Source of the DNA: Labilithrix sp.
GTDB taxonomy: Bacteria; Myxococcota_A; Polyangia; Polyangiales; Polyangiaceae
Direction: 5' to 3'
DNA length: 64,000 nt
Assembly: GCA_019637225.1 (NCBI GenBank)
Contig: JAHBWC010000002.1
Location: 124,001-188,000, forward strand
In this document: positions 16,291 through 26,255 of the stretch, in pieces
Numbering within the stretch: position 1 is the first letter of the stretch
How the letters are laid out: each line of letters starts with the position of its first letter
Made by a program: the position numbers and the translations under genes
Notes under the pieces: model-generated
Database searches by the model: none
The model's input: the letters and a program-made list of their open reading frames with translations, nothing else
Told to the model about the DNA's origin: nothing

Positions 16291-18438
16291 TCATTCCGCG
16301 CTCGCGTGTTCACGCGTAGTGGGCGCGGTCGTCATGGCATCGACCTGGCCGAATAGTTGGCTGAGAATGACGGCGAACTCTGGCTCCTCGCCCAAACTTG
16401 TAGGGATCCGGTCGCAAAGCGAGATGGCATCGTCTCGAGTGCGAACATTTTCTCTAAAGGAGAGGGCCTTCGATACCTTGTCCTGGCCCGTGATCGACGG
16501 CGGATAGTAGGCTTCGATCGCTCCCCTCTCGAGAAGGAAGATCCCGTCGTCGCGCAATGTTGCTAGTGCTTGGCGTTTAGCGGCCACGACCTTCGGATCG
16601 GTGCTGGTCTGGAGGACACGACGGCGGAGGTGTTCGACTTCCGCGTTGAAGAACGCGGCGCCGGCGCGTGCCACGTCTTCGTCGGAACACTGCCCTTTGC
16701 GCATGAGCGCATAGCAGTTCTTTAGCGCCTGCCATCGGTCTCGCCACTGGGTCTTCTTCGACAGCTCCTTCAACTTCTCACCGGGGATGGTGCCATCGTC
16801 AGACGCCTCAGCAGCGGCGTCGTCGAGGGTGACCAACAGCTGCTCTCGCTCGCGCTGCGCCCTCTGTCCTGCGCCAAGCTTGTCGAACTCTTCGAGCATG
16901 CAATCCAGATCCGCAATGACGAAGACGCGCACGCCGAATGAGTCAAAGAACTCTCTATAGCGCTTGATGCTGCTCTTTCCTTCGACGCGGCATAACGCAA
17001 GGTTGGTTCGATCGAAGCCCTTGTCGTCGTGAACGAGCCGAGCGAGGTGCGGAATTACGAGTGCGTCGGAGACTCCTTCGACGAGCACGACCGCTCGAGA
17101 GAAGAAGGCGATCGAGTTATTCTCGAAGCAGATCGCCTGCATGCGCAACCGCTGGTCGAGCTCGCTCAGGTCGACATGTCGACACTTTGCGAACGGGCGT
17201 TGTCCGTCGGTGGCGACGTCCTTCGTCAGCTTCACGAAGGTCGTTGTCTTGTCTGCATCGAAAAATAGAGGAGAATGCGTGGTCACGAAAACGTGATGAC
17301 TCCCGGAGAGCGCGGCGAGCGCACGGAAAAGGGAACGTTGCGCGGACGGGTGGAGATAGAGCTCGGGCTCCTCGAAGAGGAATACGTACCGTCCACGGGC
17401 AGGGTTGTCCTCATCAGATCTACTGAGCTGCGTCTCGACTAGAGCGCGTATCAAGGCGAACGTGAGCGCCCGACGAAGGCCGTCGCCCTTTGTCGACGCT
17501 TCGGCCTTCATTCCGTCATCGACGTCGATGATCGCGCTCGAAACAAGCGTCTTCAAGTCGGGCATCGGGAAGCGTAGAGACACGTCTGCCCGCGCAAACT
17601 GCTCCTTGAGAAGAGCATCGAGACGTCGCTCGATCTTACCAAGTTGAGGTAGGCGGCCGGCACCAGGGTTCAGAACGTGATTCAATAGGGTGAAGAACTG
17701 ATCGATCTGCTTTACCTGCTCGGTGTCGCGCAGTTGCTCCAGGACGAGGCTTAGTAACTTACCAAAGCTGGCTCCGTCCTTTGTTTTCATGTCGTCGCTA
17801 AGGTCGCGGACGGCGGGGATGTAGATGGGCTCAGGAAAGAGCCCGCGTAGCCCGGCTTCGATGCCTGTCGGGAGCTCCTCTGCCTCGACCATCTCGATCT
17901 CTGGGAGGCTGGCGACGTGGTTGACCATCGCTTCGATGCACGCGTCCTTCTTTGCGTCGGCAGTGAGCGAGCCTCTGAGTTCGGGGAAGCGGTCGTAAGC
18001 GGCCTCCGCGAGTCCTGGCGCGCGCTTTCCCTTCAATAGTTGCTCGAACGCGTCGCGCCGGAGACTTTCATCTTTCGGCTGACGACGCACGACCTTGAGC
18101 TCCGTCTCGCCTGACGAAAGGAATCTCCTTACGGTGGTGAGCTTGCCGTCCTCGATGACGTCGGCGATCTTTGCTCGGTGGGCGGGGCCAACGCGTGCAA
18201 GGTCGTCGTCATCGATCGCTTCGAGCTGAAAGCGGATCTCGATGGGCTCCTCTGGGGAGTAGTAGTGAAGACGCTCGACCTTCTTCCCATCGAGGTGCCG
18301 CATGATGGCTTGCATGATCGAGGACTTGCCCGCGTTGTTCTCACCGATCACGCACACGAAGCGTGACGCTGGGAGATTCACATCTCGAAGTCCCTTGAAA
18401 TTGCGAACCTGAATCGAAGCGATCTGCACTGGCTTCAC
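16291..18438 (-). CDS. OLD-family ATPase with TOPRIM nuclease domain
   Basis: A 715-residue OLD-family (overcoming lysogenization defect) protein. The N-terminal ABC-type ATPase has Walker A GENNAGKSS (32-40), a signature region around residue 316 (STKGDGLRRALTFALI), Walker B YVFLFEEPELYLHP (351-364) and switch His in FVTTHSP (388). The C-terminal TOPRIM domain shows the Glu in LVEGVSDAL (Glu454) and the Asp pair in VIADLDC (Asp510, Asp512), the metal-binding nuclease residues. OLD nucleases act in anti-phage defence (P2 OLD, GajA of Gabija, PARIS-like pairs). No GajB-type helicase is adjacent; a four-motif zinc ribbon gene follows instead. The start is a GTG with no strong ribosome site. Confidence 0.9.
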   Translation of the reverse strand: MKPVQIASIQVRNFKGLRDVNLPASRFVCVIGENNAGKSSIMQAIMRHLDGKKVERLHYYSPEEPIEIRFQLEAIDDDDLARVGPAHRAKIADVIEDGKLTTVRRFLSSGETELKVVRRQPKDESLRRDAFEQLLKGKRAPGLAEAAYDRFPELRGSLTADAKKDACIEAMVNHVASLPEIEMVEAEELPTGIEAGLRGLFPEPIYIPAVRDLSDDMKTKDGASFGKLLSLVLEQLRDTEQVKQIDQFFTLLNHVLNPGAGRLPQLGKIERRLDALLKEQFARADVSLRFPMPDLKTLVSSAIIDVDDGMKAEASTKGDGLRRALTFALIRALVETQLSRSDEDNPARGRYVFLFEEPELYLHPSAQRSLFRALAALSGSHHVFVTTHSPLFFDADKTTTFVKLTKDVATDGQRPFAKCRHVDLSELDQRLRMQAICFENNSIAFFSRAVVLVEGVSDALVIPHLARLVHDDKGFDRTNLALCRVEGKSSIKRYREFFDSFGVRVFVIADLDCMLEEFDKLGAGQRAQREREQLLVTLDDAAAEASDDGTIPGEKLKELSKKTQWRDRWQALKNCYALMRKGQCSDEDVARAGAAFFNAEVEHLRRRVLQTSTDPKVVAAKRQALATLRDDGIFLLERGAIEAYYPPSITGQDKVSKALSFRENVRTRDDAISLCDRIPTSLGEEPEFAVILSQLFGQVDAMTTAPTTREHASAE

Positions 18439-19255
18439 CTTTGCTGCACGTTGAGAGCGCTACGGCGGAGCGACGCGCGAGCTGGCCCGTTCAAGGCTGG
18501 CCGAGCGCTGAACGGCGAGCCATGCCAAACCTCGGATCGTCGACCGCTGCACCGCGGTATGCGAGGTTGGTAGTGGCTGCTCTCCAACGTCCCCCGTTCT
18601 TGGCTCGAGACGAGCCAGTTCACGTTTTACGCGAAGACGCCGTCTATCGCCAGATGGAATCGATGCAAGTGCGCGTCGGCAGGGCCTCGCAACTCGACGG
18701 AGGCGCGAAACCAATTGGTGGGTCGATATTGTCCGCACTTTCGCGCCGGCGGCCGAGCCGGTGTGCGGAAACGGTTCGCCTCGACAGCGAGTGCAGGCGC
18801 AGGAGACACACGAAGAGTTCGTAGCGCCTGCCGTTCCCGAGCCAAACTCGCCGATCGTGATGGCGCGCCTTGTCGACGGCCGCCGTCGTGCCCGGAATGC
18901 CGTGACCTCGGGGCGTTCGAGCACGAAGGAGTCGAGCTGTGCAGCTGTGCTACCGGTTCCGAAGAGGATCGGATCGGCCGTACGCGGTCCTGACGACTTC
19001 GTCGACGGACGACGGACTCGCAAGCGCTGAACGCGATCCCGTCCTCGGGGAGGCGCGCGGCGCGCAGTTGACGCCGGGGTCTACGATCCGAAGAGGCGGG
19101 CAGGCCTCGAGATGGCGGCCTTCATCGGTCGTCGTGTCGTCGCCGAGCGTGAGCGCGATCTCGCCCGCGCGCGTGCGGGAGAACCATCAGGACGGAGCGC
19201 CAACACCCGCCCGCATGCGACGTTCCCTACGCGTCGCTTGGGTAGCGCAGCCGCT
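18439..19255. other. Gene-poor gap between OLD and STAND genes
   Basis: About 820 bases without a convincing gene. Close upstream of the OLD gene are two nested inverted repeats: GTTCA...TGAAC (18490-18514) and a longer imperfect pair at 18520-18535 and 18563-18578 (arms ending AACCTCG and CGAGGTT). These could be operator sites or structured leader RNA. A minus-strand stretch near 18640 reads HLHRFHLAIDGVF, faintly like IS91-type transposases, but is too short to call. Confidence 0.4.
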
Positions 19256-22200
19256 TCAGTAGTCGGACTTGTGCAGCTCGTTCTTGGCGCCCGGATAGAA
19301 GGTCACATCGAGAGCCGGCGTCAGCCGTATGACCGCCGTGGTGTGCCAATACCGGGTCGAGCGACCGCCGCTGCCGGAGTCGGTCTGGCGCAGGATGACC
19401 AACAGCAGCAAGTCCGCGTCTTCTGCAGTGAGATAACGGCGAACGAAATCGGTTCGACACAGCAGTCTTGCGCCCACGCTGCGGCCTTCGTCGCGTCGGT
19501 CGGCGACCTGGCACCATGTCTGCGCATGCACCTGACTCGCGCCAGACGGATCGATCCAGTATCGACCGAACGGGTCAGCCATCTTGAGTTGACCAAAGTC
19601 GATCGCGCGCGTGCCGAGCCGCGCCCGGTGCGCCGCTCCCACAACGCCAAGCGTATCGGCGCCGTCGAACCCGCCTTCCTCTCGAGACTGAACAATCCAA
19701 GGCAGATACGGGGCATACGACTGACGATGGGCGCCGCGGGACTCGTAATCCCTGTCCACAACCGGCAAGAACGCCTGAAATGCGTCCATCTCTGCCAGGC
19801 GCGCGGCAGCCGAATCGGCGGCTGCCGCCAGCACCAGCGCCGATTGGATGTGCACCCCCACACCATCCACCGAGCTCCAGTCGCCGTCCACTACGAGCCA
19901 TTCGCCAACGGCGTCGCCAACTCCCAACAACGCCCGCAACTTGACGGGATCGATGGTGAGTCCAACGCCATCCGGCCCGATTTCACGCAAGTGGCAGCGC
20001 GTGTCCAGCGGCCGCCAGTCCGTACCGTCGCTGAGCCACAGGTTATCCTCACGCGTCAACGTCCTGCGACGCAACCACGCGTCCCAGGGGCTGTCTTCGT
20101 CATAGGGCGTCTTCACCACCGGATACGCGGCTAGGTACTGCCCCGCGACGGCGTGAAGTCCATGCCAACACAACTGCTCGCCGTACGTGTGAAGTTGGTC
20201 GGAAATATCGCCTCGTCGTTGTCGGCGGCTCGCGGTCCGGCCGCGCGTGTCATGCATGTGCGTGATCTGGGTATCGTGCGCGCGCACCCACCGGTTGACG
20301 CCATCCTGGATCTCCCACATTGGCCGGCCGAAAAGCCTGCCCAGAATGGACACGTCGTACTTATTAAAGTCGTAGTCCAAGTGCAGCTCTTTCTCCGGAA
20401 CGGGTGCATCCGAAGGTCGCACATCATCAAAGGAAGACCGCGGGTAGTCGCGCGTCGTGATGGCGGCAAACAACGATTGGTTGACCTTCTTCAAGGCGTT
20501 CAACGCGGGTCGTTTCAGTTGCAGCGCTCCGCCCTGTGCGCATGCAAAAAGCGCCGCCTTTGCGAAGTGCCGACGAAGTACGTGAGGCCCGTCGCTTCCA
20601 AGAGCCACCCGCTCAAGCATTTCACGATGGCGGGCAATGATGGCTGGCGCCTCCAACGCAACTCGCGCCATGGCAATCAACAACCACAGCTGCGCGTGCA
20701 GGTAGAAAAACGGCAGTTCCGAGGCGCAGAAGGGTCCGGCGTCCTTCGTGCCAAACCGTTCGACCACCGCGTCGAGAACGTCGGCTCGGTCCAGCCGCAC
20801 CGCCGTCCTGAGGCTGTGCGCGGCCATCCAACGGCGATCGGCCTTTGGCGAGCCCAACGCAAACCAGATCAAGCCTGCCGCAACGTCCACCGGATCGTCA
20901 GTCGGATACAGCCCTTCCCGCCACGCGCCTTCCACGACGAGCGGTGCGAGCTTGGCCGCGCCACCGACAAGCAGTCGGTGCAGCGCGTCCTGGCCCGCGC
21001 CAGGCGCTGCCTTCACATTGAAGGCCGCCGCGAAACTCAGCCAGACCGAAGCCGGAACCTCGACACCCGGTCGGGAGAACTCCTTCAGGAGCCCAACGGT
21101 GAACGCGTGTTGATCCACCCCGGTGAGATCGGTGAGTTCCTTGAGGTGCCATTCTGACAGACTGCCAGAGGAGACGAACTCATCCGCATTGGCGCGAACG
21201 ATGAGCTCAGCGCTGGCCTTGAGTGCCGCCGCCACGGCGCTCGAGGCCGCAGACCAAGCCGCTTTGCATTCGCAAAGTTCCTGGGTCTTATCGTACAGAG
21301 CAAGCCCTTCTTGCCGCGCGATGATCTCGATATAGCGAGGCCATCCGGCAAACGGGACCTGTGCTCGCAACTCGGACAGGAACTCGCGCTGGAGGCGCCG
21401 CCCCCGCACGACGCCGTCGAGATCGGCCAGCGCCAGGGCAACCGCGGCCTCGTCCAGCGGATCCGTGGCCGCGGCTCGCGTCTTGGCGGCGTCAAAGTGG
21501 GCATCCTCTTCCGCCTGGCGTTCCTCCCGGCCGTGGACGGGCGTGGCGGCTCGCCAGTTGTTCAAGTCGTTGTATTCGCGCGTCGTCGACTCGATCGTCT
21601 CGGAGGCAGCCGACAAGGACAGATACTCCTCCGACGTGTCGCCCAAGGACTGCTTGGCAAGCCGCGCGAGAGCGAGGGGCGACTTCGATCCGAACGAGGA
21701 CGGGGTGTTCTGCTTGTATTGGCCAATCAACTCCCGCACGACCGCCGTCGACGGGGCGGGCGACCGAGATTCCAGGCTGCCGACCAGCTGCTCGGTGCCG
21801 CAAACGTAGAGTTCAGCGGGCGCCGAGACCCGCAACATGGTGAGCGCAATCTCCGGATCGACCTTCCCGGCGTCAAGCAGCGCCTTGAGGTAGGGCAGTA
21901 GGGTGTAGTCCAGGGAGATACGCTCGCGGTCCTCCCAGCGAGATAGGCGCGCCAATCCCTTAACTCCTCCCCCTCGCGCCAAGGCCACGCCATATCTGGC
22001 CCAGTCGAACTTGTATTCGTCGCCCAGATTCAAATCACAAATGTTGGAAAGCGTGTGGCTATCGGTATCCGAAAGCGAGTCGCCGCGCAGCGTGCTGGCG
22101 AAATGCATCAACTCGTTGACGAACTCCCAGTCCCCCGACCCGATCGCGTCCATCTGCTCGAGGCCGATGCGAAAATACTCAATCGAGTCATCGGTGCTCG

Positions 22201-25200
22201 CCGGCGCAATGGCTCGCGACAGCCTCGCAAACAGCGAGGCTCGCTGCGTGACGTCATCCTCTCGTTCAATCGCGTCGCGAAGCCTTACCGACGCCGTTCC
22301 GGCCAGCACGTGGCAGCGGCCGCGGCCGGCCAGGATCCCGATGATGTCGACGACGTTTGACGGCGGTGCCTCGCCGGGAGGGGCGACCAGATCGATGAAC
22401 TGGCCCACGTCCGCAAGATCTGCCTCGGGATTGGCGGCCAGCGCGAGGGTAATCAGCCGCTCGCCGACTGCGTTATGTTGGCGCTGGGCTGCCGCGCCGC
22501 CGGTGTAGTAGTCGTCCGTCGCGCGCAGCTCGCTCCAAAGGGCAATCAGCGGAGCCAATGTCGCTCGCCCCTGTCCGCTCGATGAAATCGCCTGCGCAAA
22601 CGCCGTGGCCACCCGCAACCAGGCGTCCAGCCGGCTGTCCAGGAAGCGTTCGGCGGAACTCTTGGTCTCGTAGCTCAAGCGGCGCGGGGCATCGGCTTGG
22701 CTGTTCGTGGTCTTGTAGCTCTCCTCAAGCGCCGTCTTGAGTGCGTCCCGAAAGTCCTTGCCCTGCAGCCCCGGTGGCAGGCCGGCCGCAAGTTCGGCCA
22801 GCTCCCTGGGGAGCAAGTGCTTTTCCTCAGGCACGACACCCTGCGAGAGGCAGTTCAACACCTGCGCGGCGATGAACGGGTAAACATCACCCGTCCAGTA
22901 GTCGTCCATGAACGTGTGGAGGGTGGGCACAGGCAGCTTGGCGGCTGAGACAATCTTGCCCGCCTCTGCAGCCATGCCGAGGACCATGCCCACTGTGGCC
23001 GCTCGTAGCATGCCCCGAATGACGGGACGCTCATGGGGACGATAGTGGGGCTCGCCAAACTTGGCCTTGCCACAGGTTCGCGCCAGCACAGCGACCAGCT
23101 CGCGTTGGAGCGGCGCATCGCTGTCCGCGTGGGCGATCGCGGCGGCGAGCATGCCCGGCTTGACCGCCTTTGACGTTAGGAAGTCCCTCACCTCGCCGGG
23201 CGCGATCACGCCGTTGGCCTGCCCGGCCCGCACGAACGCAAACAGGTGCTCAGCCACCTCGAAACCAAACCAGTCATACCACTGCGAAATCTCATGCGCG
23301 GCGGCCTCGCCCTCGCCGCGCGCCAAAAGGCACAAGGGAAGCGACGCCATGTCCAGAGCCGTGGGGCCATGATTTCTGCGTCGGCCCTCCTCATCCTGGT
23401 TAAAATGGTGTTGCCGCCATTCATCCACGCGGAATGCGTGCCTATGCGCGTCGGCGAGGTCGCCGGCGAGCACATGGACAATCGCTACGCGCGCATGGCG
23501 CGTTCCCGGCCAGCTCGTGCGTGCCTCGAACAAGCGCCGGATCGAATCCGCATCGGCCGCGTTGACCGTCAGATCCGGGTTGTCGAGCAGGTACTTCGTC
23601 CCGCGTTGATTGACTGCCGCGATGGTCGACAGCTCGACGAGCAGCCGGACCAGGTGCTCCGTCTGGTTGTTCTGCGTGGCGTAGGCAACGGCGGCCCGGA
23701 GTCTGGCCTGGCGAATAGCGTGCTTACCGGCGGCGCTGGTGAGCGTCGCGGGGAGCCGATCGTCGAAGGCGAGATTGAACAGCTGCTCGCCATCGGCGAG
23801 CTGTTGCAACAGTTCAGGTAGCGTGGTCGCGGCGTAGAGCGACTTCGCCTGCATGCCGTTGAGGTTACTCGCCAAGGTCCGAAGCGTGTCCTGGTCGGCG
23901 GCATAGGTTTCGAGAATCAGGGTTTCGGTCGGCTCATCCCGGAACATCAGTCCGTGCTTGGTCTGTTCGAGCAAAGACGCCAGGTCCGCTGCAAAGCTAT
24001 TGACCGCACCTTCCGACAGCCCGTTGGCTTCGGCAAATTCCCGAATCGGCACCGGTGGCGGTAGCGTGGCCAAGCCGGCCAGGAATGCCCTGAGCTCCGT
24101 GTCCTGATAGCCCTGCCGTCGCGCCTCGGCCAGGGCATCGTCGATTCGCTTGCGAAGCAAGTCATCGAGAGCGATGACTTTTGCAAACTTGGTCGGAGCA
24201 AGGAGTCGGGGATCGTCCTTGGCCAGGTGCTCGAGTACCCGCGCATTGCCGCGGGACCGTGACTGCGCCACTTGCAACTTCGCTTCCGTCAGGTCATCGA
24301 CACGAGAGCCCAGGTAGCCCCGAGATTCGTCAAGGGTGAAAGGGAGAAGCTCGATCTCGTCGCACGAGGTGCCTCCGGTGGCTTTCGCGCGCCGATGGCT
24401 GCGCGAACTGACCACGATCTGGACACCGGCGATGGCGCCGGCACTGCCCACCTCCTCGACCAGCAGTCTGGGAAACGCAGGCTCGCCGCGCACGTGCGCG
24501 TGCTCGCTGGCGTTATCGATCGCATCCATCAGCAGTACAAGCTGGCGGTTGGGGTCGCCACGGCGGCCCGTTTCAGCCGCCTGTGCCAGCCTCAACCGAA
24601 AGGTCTTGAGCAATTCATCGTCGCGAGCCGACCCGGGCAGGATCGGATCACAAAGCCCCTGGCAGGCCAACAGATTCGCGATGTGAATGAGTCCGCGCTG
24701 AGGCAGATGACGGGCGTCGCTCGGCGCCCGGTACTGTCCGCTGCCGAAGCAATCAAACAGCACCACTTCGTGCTCGGTCGCCAGCCGGCTCGCCAGGGAG
24801 CGCATGAACACCGTTTTTCCGACCCCGGCATCGGCGTGGATGACCAGCGGGCGAGTCAGGCGAGGTACGGCTTGGGCGGTATCGGCGAGCTGCACGCGCT
24901 CGATCATCGTTCCGACGTCTGGAAAGCTCGCCGGGCACGGTAGCAAGTCATCCTCGTGCTGAAGGCCTAATTCCGTCAGAACGTCCGCTCGGGTAATAAC
25001 GTTGCGATCCTGCGCGGCGAGGCTGGCCTTGGCTCGCGCGAGGTTGCAAAGCAAATTCAGACGAAGGCGCGCAGACAGGTCGCGCGCAGGCGACCAGTCC
25101 GCGACGGCTATCGCCAACTCGTGCTTTCGCTGGGTCAAATCGCCGGCGATGCCGGTGATGCGAAGCCGGGACAGAAACTCGGCCAAATCCTTACCACGGA

Positions 25201-25711
25201 GTCTGCACGCCGCTCGCAGTTGCTGGGCCTGCGCCAGGACGGTGCCGCGCATTGGCGAGCCCGTCCCGGATGCCTGTATCGCTTGCGTGAGTTCGGGCAG
25301 GATCGGGCGATTGGTGACCAGCTCGAAACGAAGGCGGGCGCGTGCTCTTGCGGCCCCATGTGCGCTCTTGTGCGCGCGGTAGGTCGTGGCGAACTTTGCG
25401 ATCGTTCTTTTGGCATCGGCGGCTCGAAACGGCTTGTGTTCCGAGGCTTTGGAATACTTGACCTGCACCACTACAACACGGGTGGCGCCATCGAAGGACG
25501 CGTGGGGACCGTAGTACAGCACGGCGTCCGCGATCTCCGTGGCTTCCTTGGTTGCCTGGTCTTCCAGCGCGAATCCTTCGATCGCAATGCCGACAAGCCC
25601 GTCCCTGGGCAGCAACAGGCCGAGACTTTTTCGCGCGACCCACGCCTCGTGATACTCGTTGCCATCCTTGGCGGCGCGTGCGGTGTCGATGGGAATTTGC
25701 GATCTCGCCAC
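19256..25711 (-). CDS. Giant STAND NTPase with N-terminal PD-(D/E)xK nuclease (Avs/Cap4-like)
   Basis: A 2151-residue protein. Residues 1-210 look like a Cap4/DUF4297-type nuclease: GNEYHEAWVARKSLGLLL, an acidic residue in EIADAVLYY (Asp62) and VVVVQVKYS (Gln83-x-Lys85), the D...QxK form of the PD-(D/E)xK fold. Residues about 265-560 are a STAND P-loop NTPase: Walker A HADAGVGKT (292-300), Walker B LVLLMDAIDN (391-400) and a sensor Arg region (IVVSSRS). The remaining ~1500 residues are mostly helical and repeat-like, as in sensor arrays of STAND proteins. This architecture is that of Avs-type antiviral proteins, which bind a phage protein, oligomerise and release nuclease activity. The start is GTG. 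It lies beside an OLD nuclease and transposase remnants. Confidence 0.85.
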   Translation of the reverse strand: MARSQIPIDTARAAKDGNEYHEAWVARKSLGLLLPRDGLVGIAIEGFALEDQATKEATEIADAVLYYGPHASFDGATRVVVVQVKYSKASEHKPFRAADAKRTIAKFATTYRAHKSAHGAARARARLRFELVTNRPILPELTQAIQASGTGSPMRGTVLAQAQQLRAACRLRGKDLAEFLSRLRITGIAGDLTQRKHELAIAVADWSPARDLSARLRLNLLCNLARAKASLAAQDRNVITRADVLTELGLQHEDDLLPCPASFPDVGTMIERVQLADTAQAVPRLTRPLVIHADAGVGKTVFMRSLASRLATEHEVVLFDCFGSGQYRAPSDARHLPQRGLIHIANLLACQGLCDPILPGSARDDELLKTFRLRLAQAAETGRRGDPNRQLVLLMDAIDNASEHAHVRGEPAFPRLLVEEVGSAGAIAGVQIVVSSRSHRRAKATGGTSCDEIELLPFTLDESRGYLGSRVDDLTEAKLQVAQSRSRGNARVLEHLAKDDPRLLAPTKFAKVIALDDLLRKRIDDALAEARRQGYQDTELRAFLAGLATLPPPVPIREFAEANGLSEGAVNSFAADLASLLEQTKHGLMFRDEPTETLILETYAADQDTLRTLASNLNGMQAKSLYAATTLPELLQQLADGEQLFNLAFDDRLPATLTSAAGKHAIRQARLRAAVAYATQNNQTEHLVRLLVELSTIAAVNQRGTKYLLDNPDLTVNAADADSIRRLFEARTSWPGTRHARVAIVHVLAGDLADAHRHAFRVDEWRQHHFNQDEEGRRRNHGPTALDMASLPLCLLARGEGEAAAHEISQWYDWFGFEVAEHLFAFVRAGQANGVIAPGEVRDFLTSKAVKPGMLAAAIAHADSDAPLQRELVAVLARTCGKAKFGEPHYRPHERPVIRGMLRAATVGMVLGMAAEAGKIVSAAKLPVPTLHTFMDDYWTGDVYPFIAAQVLNCLSQGVVPEEKHLLPRELAELAAGLPPGLQGKDFRDALKTALEESYKTTNSQADAPRRLSYETKSSAERFLDSRLDAWLRVATAFAQAISSSGQGRATLAPLIALWSELRATDDYYTGGAAAQRQHNAVGERLITLALAANPEADLADVGQFIDLVAPPGEAPPSNVVDIIGILAGRGRCHVLAGTASVRLRDAIEREDDVTQRASLFARLSRAIAPASTDDSIEYFRIGLEQMDAIGSGDWEFVNELMHFASTLRGDSLSDTDSHTLSNICDLNLGDEYKFDWARYGVALARGGGVKGLARLSRWEDRERISLDYTLLPYLKALLDAGKVDPEIALTMLRVSAPAELYVCGTEQLVGSLESRSPAPSTAVVRELIGQYKQNTPSSFGSKSPLALARLAKQSLGDTSEEYLSLSAASETIESTTREYNDLNNWRAATPVHGREERQAEEDAHFDAAKTRAAATDPLDEAAVALALADLDGVVRGRRLQREFLSELRAQVPFAGWPRYIEIIARQEGLALYDKTQELCECKAAWSAASSAVAAALKASAELIVRANADEFVSSGSLSEWHLKELTDLTGVDQHAFTVGLLKEFSRPGVEVPASVWLSFAAAFNVKAAPGAGQDALHRLLVGGAAKLAPLVVEGAWREGLYPTDDPVDVAAGLIWFALGSPKADRRWMAAHSLRTAVRLDRADVLDAVVERFGTKDAGPFCASELPFFYLHAQLWLLIAMARVALEAPAIIARHREMLERVALGSDGPHVLRRHFAKAALFACAQGGALQLKRPALNALKKVNQSLFAAITTRDYPRSSFDDVRPSDAPVPEKELHLDYDFNKYDVSILGRLFGRPMWEIQDGVNRWVRAHDTQITHMHDTRGRTASRRQRRGDISDQLHTYGEQLCWHGLHAVAGQYLAAYPVVKTPYDEDSPWDAWLRRRTLTREDNLWLSDGTDWRPLDTRCHLREIGPDGVGLTIDPVKLRALLGVGDAVGEWLVVDGDWSSVDGVGVHIQSALVLAAAADSAAARLAEMDAFQAFLPVVDRDYESRGAHRQSYAPYLPWIVQSREEGGFDGADTLGVVGAAHRARLGTRAIDFGQLKMADPFGRYWIDPSGASQVHAQTWCQVADRRDEGRSVGARLLCRTDFVRRYLTAEDADLLLLVILRQTDSGSGGRSTRYWHTTAVIRLTPALDVTFYPGAKNELHKSDY

Positions 25712-25753
25712 TTACGTTCGAGTCCAATGGAAGGTGTGGAGGAGTTAGCGCTC

Positions 25754-25795
25754 GTTCAGCACTGACCACGCCTGCGCGCTCAAAAATTGACCAGG
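25754..25795. repeat. IS21-like terminal repeat remnant
   Basis: Two imperfect copies of a short motif, ttcagcactgaccacg and ctcaaaaattgaccagg, stand 25 bases apart just upstream of the STAND gene. On the other strand they read as GTGGTCA / TGGTCAATTTTTGAG, resembling the multiple terminal repeats at the ends of IS21-family elements. No istA or istB sequence remains. Recognised from memory of IS21 ends, so moderate certainty at best. Confidence 0.35.
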
Positions 25796-25866
25796 GGAAT
25801 GAAGCCGGGAAACGGGTTCCCCGGCTGGGTTTCAGTGTAGCAGGGTAACCGTCCGGGCATCGCTAA

Positions 25867-26255
25867 TCATCGGTCGCTTCTCTGTGCATATTTCATCCAA
25901 TCTCCACGACGAGTAGCTTCTCCAGCGCGTGTCCGGGGATCGGCCAACCTGGCGGCCCGTTGCTCCGAAGATGCCCGCCGAGCTCCACGAGCGCCATCGC
26001 GGCCTGTTTGTTGGTCGGGGTTTCGGAGAGCGTTCGGCATCGTCACGATGCGGAGGATAGCGAGCTGTCGGATGTCAACGTCCTGCAAGGCCCGTTCGGC
26101 TCCGCTCGTGCGGCTCCTCGCAGGGCGAGCAACCGGACGGCGATCGCCAGAAACAGGCCGAGGGCGGTCTCGATTGCCTCGTAGCTCTCGAGCTGGCGAT
26201 GCTCGAACCGGCACCCGCTCTTCAGCGGCTTGAAGGACTCCTCCACGACCCATGT
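25867..26255 (-). pseudogene. IS4-family (Tn5-like) transposase C-terminal remnant, frameshifted
   Basis: Starting near 26255 this strand reads TWVVEESFKPLKSGCRFEHR followed by QLESYEAIETALGLFLAIAV, the C-terminal region of IS4-type transposases around the third catalytic residue (E..FK.LK.GC..E.rqLes). A frame change near 26045 is needed to continue through VDIRQLAILRIV, and another to reach LVELGGHLRSNGPPGWPIPG, which is the well conserved end of such transposases (LGGhl...g.PGW..lg.g...L). At least two frameshifts show that it is dead. It abuts an IS630 fragment with no gap. Confidence 0.7.

Noticed and set aside
16291..18438. Gabija system (GajA)
   Set aside because: The protein is OLD-type, but no GajB UvrD-like helicase gene is adjacent and the neighbour is a zinc ribbon mini-gene.
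18627..18845. IS91-type transposase fragment on the minus strand (HLHRFHLAIDGVF)
   Set aside because: Only about 20 residues resemble the family and the flanking frame does not continue the match.
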